Origin: Haemophilus parainfluenzae
GTDB taxonomy: Bacteria > Pseudomonadota > Gammaproteobacteria > Enterobacterales > Pasteurellaceae
Assembly: GCF_003252725.1 (NCBI RefSeq)
Contig: NZ_QEPO01000001.1
Location: forward strand, 124,001-188,000
Direction: 5' to 3'
Length of the DNA stretch: 64,000 nucleotides
Of the stretch, positions 59,117 through 64,000 are shown in pieces (positions within the stretch are counted from its first letter, which is position 1; every line of letters starts with the position of its first letter). The translations under genes were made by a program, and so were the position numbers. The notes below the pieces were generated by a model. That model saw only the letters and a program-made list of their open reading frames with translations, searched no databases and was not told the DNA's origin.

Positions 59117-59968
59117 ATGGCTGAAATCACAGCATCATTAGTAAAAGAACTTCGTGAACGTACCGGTGCCGGTATGATGGAATGTAAAAAAGCATTAGTT
59201 GAAGCAAACGGTGATATCGAGTTAGCAATCGACAATATGCGTAAATCTGGTCAAGCTAAAGCTGCTAAAAAAGCAGGCCGTGTTGCAGCTGAAGGTGTTA
59301 TCCTTGCTCGTGTACAAAATGGTTTCGGTGTATTAGTTGAAATGAACTGTGAAACTGACTTCGTAGCAAAAGATGCTGGCTTCTTAGGTTTAGCAAACGA
59401 AGTAGCTGATTTCGCAGCAGCACACAAAGGCACCACTATCGAAGCCTTACAAGCACAATTTGAAGAAAAACGTGCTGCATTAGTGGCTAAAATCGGTGAG
59501 AACATGAACATCCGTCGTGTTGCTTACTTAGAAGGTCAAGTTATTGCTCAATACTTACACGGTGCAAAAATCGGTGTATTAGTTGCAGGTGAAGGTTCAG
59601 AAGATGAACTTAAAAAAGTGGCAATGCACGTAGCGGCATCTAAACCAGAATTCGTGAACCCAGAAGATGTACCTGCAGATGTTGTTGAACACGAGCGTCA
59701 AATTCAAATTGATATCGCAGTTAACTCTGGTAAACCAAAAGAAATCGCAGAGAAAATGGTTGAAGGCCGTATGAAGAAATTCACTGGTGAAGTTTCATTA
59801 ACAGGTCAACCATTCGTAATGGATCCTTCTGTATCTGTAGGTGACTTCTTAAAATCAGTAAACACTTCAGTGTCTAACTTCATCCGTTTAGAAGTAGGTG
59901 AAGGTATCGAGAAAAAAGAAGAAGATTTCGCAGCTGAAGTTGCAAAAATCACTGGCGGTAACGCTTAA
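59117..59968 (+). CDS. tsf: Elongation factor Ts
   Basis: EF-Ts exchanges GDP for GTP on EF-Tu. It opens with the UBA-like N-terminal domain ([26 protein letters not shown], read as [14 protein letters not shown] and [11 protein letters not shown]). The Tu-contact TDFVAKD (residues about 80-86) is conserved, and the C-terminal dimerisation module follows. The 283 residues match E. coli Ts. AGAGGATTTT precedes the ATG; a USS sits in the gap after rpsB. Confidence 0.99.
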   Translation: MAEITASLVKELRERTGAGMMECKKALVEANGDIELAIDNMRKSGQAKAAKKAGRVAAEGVILARVQNGFGVLVEMNCETDFVAKDAGFLGLANEVADFAAAHKGTTIEALQAQFEEKRAALVAKIGENMNIRRVAYLEGQVIAQYLHGAKIGVLVAGEGSEDELKKVAMHVAASKPEFVNPEDVPADVVEHERQIQIDIAVNSGKPKEIAEKMVEGRMKKFTGEVSLTGQPFVMDPSVSVGDFLKSVNTSVSNFIRLEVGEGIEKKEEDFAAEVAKITGGNA

Positions 59969-59988
59969 TTGTCTCCATTGAGATATAA

Positions 59989-60017
59989 AAAAAGCCGATA
60001 TTGAATATCGGCTTTTT
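59989..60017. terminator. Bidirectional terminator after tsf
   Basis: AAAAAGCCGATATT and AATATCGGCTTTTT form a 14-bp stem with a one-base centre. It serves tsf and the convergent phosphoethanolamine transferase gene. Confidence 0.92.
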
Positions 60018-60040
60018 TGTTGTCTGAAATTTGAGATTTT

Positions 60041-61600
60041 CTATTTCTTTGGACGAATATCGATGGCAGGATCTGCATCTTTACGATATTTTTCTTCAAT
60101 CAGTTTTTTCAGACCATAATCATCTTTGTCAGCTTGTTCAGAGAATAAATCTTCTTCTAATGTCAGCTTCGGATTTTTAATGCCTATCCAATTAGCAATA
60201 CCTTCTAAGAAATTCAAACCAGATTTAAAGGCTTTGTATTCTTTACGTGCCGTATCATCAGATGAAATCTTAAAGAGCGGAATATTATGATGCAATTGGC
60301 TGTGACAGTTTTGGTTAAACAAGGTGACGCCATGTTTATCATCTTCCTGATGACATAAACCATGATCTGAAAAATAAATCATGGAGAAAGTGCGGTGTGT
60401 TTTTTGCTCGTTTTCTTTGAGCGTTTCATACACTTTCTTAATAAAATCATCGGTTTTCTTAATGGATGTAATATAGCAATTTAAGTATTCGTTCTTTTTC
60501 TCAATATCATTGTCATTGAAAATTTTCGGGTAATCTTCAACGCGATCGCAAGCAAGCGGATGTGAGCCATAAATGTGTAATACAATAAAGCGTTTACCTT
60601 GCGTTGGATCTTCTAAAACTTGGGCAAATTTAGGGATTAAATCAAAATCGCTGTAGTTTGTAGAATTAAAGCTCCCGCCTTTTTTCAAGAAAATGGTTTC
60701 ATCAGATTTTGAAGCTAGAGACGCGACCGGCGTGTCGTATTCACCTAAGAAACCTTGATTAGACAGCCAGTAGGTTTTCAGACCAGCAGACTTAATGAGA
60801 TCCACTAAGCTTAAATCATAGTTTGGTTCCCATTTTTCTTTATCAGGTAACGTTAACATTAAGCGCAATGAGGCGACAGTGTTGGTTCCGGCGGATGTCA
60901 TGCCATCAATCAGTGTACCATTTGCAGATGACATAAATGGTGTGTCATTGACGGGGTATCCATACGCATGCAAGTAATCTTTTCTCGCACTTTCACCCAA
61001 AATCATCACATAATCTTGGTATTTAGAATTTTCTAATGTGGATTGTCCCCAGTTGCTTTCTTGTGACATTTTTTTCAATTTTTGCCATTCATCAACGATT
61101 TTAACAGTGGAATCAATGGTTTCTTTTAATGGCGCAGCAATCGGTAAGTTATAACCAATTAACAGGGTAGCCAAAGCGATAAATGTTTTATTGCGATAAA
61201 ATTTCACACCAAATTTGACCGCACTTTTATAATGTAAAAAGACTAATAGTGGAATAGCCAATGCGGCTAAATAGCTACTTACTGGAATTTGTAATAGAAA
61301 CTCTTTAGTTTCCAACATATCTGTCGCAAGAACCGAAGCAATATATTGATAGCTTGGAGCACCAAAATTTAAGCCTGTTGGTGTATAAAATGCATGCAAG
61401 CAAACTAAGGGCAATAAAATAAAATAGAAGGATTTTCGGCTACTGCTTAATAAAATAATGAAAAGGGCTGTGAGTAAAATCAAATTAATAGATGGCTCTG
61501 GAAACATCCCTGAGCCTCGTAAAATCAGGTAACCTGCAAGAATGGCACAAGCCAAAGAAAAAAGTGCGGTTAAAATTTGTGAGGTTTTTGATATCTTCAT
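60041..61600 (-). CDS. Phosphoethanolamine transferase (EptA/CptA-type sulfatase fold)
   Basis: Five N-terminal transmembrane segments (about 10-150) anchor a periplasmic alkaline-phosphatase-like domain (about 190-519). That domain has the zinc Glu in [20 protein letters not shown], the nucleophile Thr in [12 protein letters not shown], and YFSDHGLC and KHGVTLFN for metal binding. The family moves phosphoethanolamine from phosphatidylethanolamine to lipid A, LPS core or glycans. I cannot say which acceptor. It stands in antisense inside the rpsB-tsf/pyrH-frr cluster. A USS is at 61562, just inside the start. Confidence 0.9.
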   Translation of the reverse strand: MKISKTSQILTALFSLACAILAGYLILRGSGMFPEPSINLILLTALFIILLSSSRKSFYFILLPLVCLHAFYTPTGLNFGAPSYQYIASVLATDMLETKEFLLQIPVSSYLAALAIPLLVFLHYKSAVKFGVKFYRNKTFIALATLLIGYNLPIAAPLKETIDSTVKIVDEWQKLKKMSQESNWGQSTLENSKYQDYVMILGESARKDYLHAYGYPVNDTPFMSSANGTLIDGMTSAGTNTVASLRLMLTLPDKEKWEPNYDLSLVDLIKSAGLKTYWLSNQGFLGEYDTPVASLASKSDETIFLKKGGSFNSTNYSDFDLIPKFAQVLEDPTQGKRFIVLHIYGSHPLACDRVEDYPKIFNDNDIEKKNEYLNCYITSIKKTDDFIKKVYETLKENEQKTHRTFSMIYFSDHGLCHQEDDKHGVTLFNQNCHSQLHHNIPLFKISSDDTARKEYKAFKSGLNFLEGIANWIGIKNPKLTLEEDLFSEQADKDDYGLKKLIEEKYRKDADPAIDIRPKK

Positions 61601-61724
61601 AAAGTTTGCCTATAAAATCAAAAGTGCACCATTTTATCGCACTTTTCTGACCAATTTCCATTTTTAACTTTTTCACTCTTTTGCTAAAATAAGCCAATTT
61701 TTGTAACCGACAAAGGAAAAAACA

Positions 61725-62438
61725 ATGAGCCAACCAATTTACAAACGAATCTTATTGAAATTAAGTGGTGAAGCATTACAAGGTGATGAGGGCTTCGGTA
61801 TCGATCCTTCTATCCTCGATCGTATGGCTTTAGAGATTAAAGAATTAATTGAAATGGGCGTGGAAGTTGGTGTTGTGCTCGGCGGTGGTAACTTATTCCG
61901 TGGTGCAAAATTAGCTAAAGCCGGCATGAATCGCGTAGTGGGCGACCATATGGGGATGCTTGCAACCGTAATGAATGGCTTGGCAATGCGCGATGCGCTT
62001 CATCGTGCAGATGTGAATGCAAAATTAATGTCTGCTTTCCAATTAAATGGGATTTGCGATACCTATAACTGGTCTGAAGCCATCAAAATGTTACGTGAAA
62101 AACGTGTGGTGATTTTCTCAGCGGGAACGGGGAGCCCGTTCTTTACTACAGATTCTGCTGCATGCTTGCGTGGTATTGAAATTGAAGCGGATATCGTGTT
62201 AAAAGCGACCAAAGTTGATGGCGTGTATGATTGCGATCCTGCAAAAAATCCTAATGCAAAGCTATACCATAAATTATCTTATGCAGAAGTAATTGATAAA
62301 GAATTAAAAGTAATGGATTTAGCTGCGTTCACACTCGCTCGTGACCACGGTATGCCAATTCGTGTATTTAATATGTGTAAACCCGGTGCATTACGCCAAG
62401 TGGTACTAGGTACAGAAGAAGGCACAACGATTAGTTAA
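61725..62438 (+). CDS. pyrH: Uridylate kinase
   Basis: PyrH phosphorylates UMP to UDP and is a regulated hexamer. The amino-acid-kinase fold shows [20 protein letters not shown], the [12 protein letters not shown] loop, the UMP-site [19 protein letters not shown] (split as [11 protein letters not shown] and DSAACLRG) and [12 protein letters not shown]. The 237 residues match. AAAGGAAAAAAC precedes the ATG. It is divergent from the phosphoethanolamine transferase gene. Confidence 0.98.
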   Translation: MSQPIYKRILLKLSGEALQGDEGFGIDPSILDRMALEIKELIEMGVEVGVVLGGGNLFRGAKLAKAGMNRVVGDHMGMLATVMNGLAMRDALHRADVNAKLMSAFQLNGICDTYNWSEAIKMLREKRVVIFSAGTGSPFFTTDSAACLRGIEIEADIVLKATKVDGVYDCDPAKNPNAKLYHKLSYAEVIDKELKVMDLAAFTLARDHGMPIRVFNMCKPGALRQVVLGTEEGTTIS

Positions 62439-62456
62439 TTTTTTCAAGAATAAAAT

Positions 62457-62481
62457 GGCGAGAGATAATCTCGCCTTTTTT
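62457..62481 (+). terminator. Terminator after pyrH
   Basis: GGCGAGA and TCTCGCC form a 7-bp stem with a 5-nt loop (GATAA), followed by TTTTTT. Confidence 0.9.
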
Positions 62482-62562
62482 ATGAATAAATTTATTCAAA
62501 ACTCCCTAAAAATCCAGTAAAATCACTGTGTTTTATCTTTATTTATTAAAAAGGACAGATGA

Positions 62563-63120
62563 ATGATTAATGAAATCAAACAAGATGCTGAAGCTCGCAT
62601 GGAAAAAAGCCTCGAAGCGTTGCGTGGGCATATTGCAAAAATCCGTACAGGCCGTGCACAACCAAGCTTATTAGATGCGATCCAAGTGGAATACTATGGC
62701 GCAGCGACCCCACTTCGTCAATTAGCTAACGTTGTTGCAGAAGATGCGCGTACTTTAGCGGTAACAGTATTTGACCGTGCTTTAATCAGTGCAGTAGAAA
62801 AAGCAATTTTAACGTCTGATTTAGGTTTAAACCCATCTTCAGCAGGTACAACAATTCGTGTGCCTCTTCCTCCATTAACTGAAGAACGTCGTCGTGATTT
62901 AATCAAAATCGTAAAAAGCGAAGGTGAACAAGGTAAAGTGGCGATTCGTAACGTTCGCCGTGATGCAAATGATAAAATCAAGGCATTATTAAAAGACAAA
63001 GAAATCAGCGAAAACGATCAACACAAAGCAGAAGAAATCATTCAAAAAGTCACTGATAGTTATATCAAAAAAGTGGATGAGATCTTAGCAGATAAAGAAA
63101 AAGAATTAATGGATTTCTAA
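62563..63120 (+). CDS. frr: Ribosome recycling factor
   Basis: RRF splits the post-termination ribosome with EF-G. The 185 residues have the conserved start [32 protein letters not shown], the hinge [19 protein letters not shown] and [24 protein letters not shown] precedes the ATG. The order pyrH-frr-dxr is common in gammaproteobacteria. Confidence 0.99.
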   Translation: MINEIKQDAEARMEKSLEALRGHIAKIRTGRAQPSLLDAIQVEYYGAATPLRQLANVVAEDARTLAVTVFDRALISAVEKAILTSDLGLNPSSAGTTIRVPLPPLTEERRRDLIKIVKSEGEQGKVAIRNVRRDANDKIKALLKDKEISENDQHKAEEIIQKVTDSYIKKVDEILADKEKELMDF

Positions 63121-63138
63121 TTGTCGAGCCATGTTTTG

Positions 63139-63159
63139 GGGCAGACCAAGTGTCTGCCC
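63139..63159 (+). terminator. Hairpin after frr
   Basis: GGGCAGAC and GTCTGCCC form an 8-bp stem with a 5-nt loop. The following TTGTTCTATTC is a poor T tract, so termination may be partial. Confidence 0.65.
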
Positions 63160-63209
63160 TTGTTCTATTCTGATAAAAAAATAAAAGCACAAAGTGCGGT
63201 CGAAATTTT

Positions 63210-64000
63210 ATGCAAAAACAAAATCTTGTTATTTTAGGATCAACCGGTTCTATTGGTCATAGCACCCTTTCTGTTATCGAACATAATCCTGACAAATACC
63301 ATGCCTTTGCGTTAGTGGGGGACAAAAATGTTGAGACGATGTTTGAACAATGCGTGAAATTTCAACCGCACTTTGCTGCATTAGATGACGAAAATGCAGC
63401 AAAGGTATTGCGAGAAAAATTAGCTTCACACCACATTAAAACGGAAGTCTTAGCTGGACAGAAAGCCATTTGTGAGCTGTCAGCACATCCAGATGCCGAT
63501 CAAGTTATGGCAGCCATTGTTGGGGCAGCTGGATTACTACCGACTCTTTCGGCGGTAAAAGCGAGTAAGAAAGTTTTACTTGCAAATAAAGAATCATTAG
63601 TGACTTGTGGTCAGATCTTTATTGATGCAGTGAAACAGTCAAAAGCAAAATTATTGCCTGTCGATAGCGAACATAACGCGATTTTTCAATCCTTACCGCC
63701 TGAAGCACAAGAAAAGGTTGGATTCTGTCCCTTAAAAGAATTGGGCGTCAGTAAAATTGTCTTAACAGGTTCTGGTGGGCCTTTCCGTTATACGCCATTA
63801 AACGAGTTTGAATCTATTACGCCAGAACAAGCTGTTGCTCATCCAAACTGGTCAATGGGCAAAAAAATCTCTGTGGATTCTGCCACGATGATGAATAAAG
63901 GTTTAGAGTATATTGAGGCGCGCTGGCTCTTCAATGCATCGGCTGATGAAATGGAAGTGATTATTCATCCTCAATCTATTATTCATTCGATGGTGCGTTA
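63210..64000 (+). CDS. dxr: 1-deoxy-D-xylulose 5-phosphate reductoisomerase (5' part, cut by window end)
   Basis: Dxr makes 2-C-methylerythritol 4-phosphate, the committed step of the non-mevalonate isoprenoid pathway. The frame runs open from the ATG at 63210 to the window end (263 codons of about 400). The NADPH-binding motif is [27 protein letters not shown] and [12 protein letters not shown] are active-site blocks. [21 protein letters not shown] (read as [10 protein letters not shown] and [10 protein letters not shown]) binds the substrate. A USS (63192-63200) takes the place where a ribosome-binding site would be expected. Confidence 0.97.
   Translation, partial: MQKQNLVILGSTGSIGHSTLSVIEHNPDKYHAFALVGDKNVETMFEQCVKFQPHFAALDDENAAKVLREKLASHHIKTEVLAGQKAICELSAHPDADQVMAAIVGAAGLLPTLSAVKASKKVLLANKESLVTCGQIFIDAVKQSKAKLLPVDSEHNAIFQSLPPEAQEKVGFCPLKELGVSKIVLTGSGGPFRYTPLNEFESITPEQAVAHPNWSMGKKISVDSATMMNKGLEYIEARWLFNASADEMEVIIHPQSIIHSMVR

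Overview
The window looks like a chromosomal segment of a Haemophilus-type member of the Pasteurellaceae. The main evidence is about fifty exact copies of the 9-bp Haemophilus uptake signal AAGTGCGGT (either strand), several of them paired head to head as terminators. A perfect CRP-S (Sxy-dependent) competence site lies in front of dprA, the genome is AT-rich, and the nap operon order is napFDAGHBC. A glutathionylspermidine synthetase and a sucrose-type PTS permease make H. parainfluenzae or a close relative more likely than H. influenzae Rd, but that is inference.

Layout. 0-2.6 kb: mutY-yggX-mltC (DNA repair, iron handling, murein turnover). 2.7-2.97 kb: tRNA-Phe and tRNA-Asn. 3.0-5.9 kb: sdaC-sdaA serine uptake and deamination behind a CRP-type promoter. 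5.9-10.6 kb: a metallophosphoesterase, then ebfC-recR-topB-secG and tRNA-Leu. 10.8-12.2 kb: a PTS EIIBC. 12.3-14.65 kb: three lipoprotein loci, one broken or switched off by a 5-bp repeat. 14.7-17.2 kb: a retron made of a phosphoribosyltransferase-like effector, an msr-msd RNA and a reverse transcriptase. 17.3-26.3 kb: metH, then the leucine operon leuABCD with a leader peptide and attenuator. 26.5-32.5 kb: dprA-yaaA-lipoprotein-pfkA, folA, proB and a small lipoprotein. 32.5-35.6 kb: fklB, psd, pssA. 35.7-38.8 kb: a SpoU methyltransferase and gsp. 38.9-45.2 kb: the periplasmic nitrate reductase operon. 45.5-49.9 kb: yggL-trmB, priA, ftsN. 50.0-55.0 kb: acrR-acrA-acrB-like RND efflux. 55.1-58.1 kb: an M48 protease, mtr and a methyltransferase. 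58.2-64 kb: rpsB-tsf, a phosphoethanolamine transferase on the opposite strand, pyrH, frr and the 5' part of dxr.

Most of the window is ordinary core metabolism. The accessory part is about 12.3-17.3 kb. It is visibly AT-richer, has no uptake signal between about 12.84 and 19.03 kb, and holds the retron. The RNA ends of this retron can be located by hand: the a1 arm lies in the last codons of the effector gene and the a2 arm overlaps the start codon of the reverse transcriptase. This is the strongest candidate for an undescribed defence element here. Regulatory signals readable by eye include the leu attenuator, a TrpR-like operator at mtr, the S2 leader pseudoknot at rpsB, a CRP site at sdaC, an FNR-like box at napF and a palindrome at acrR.
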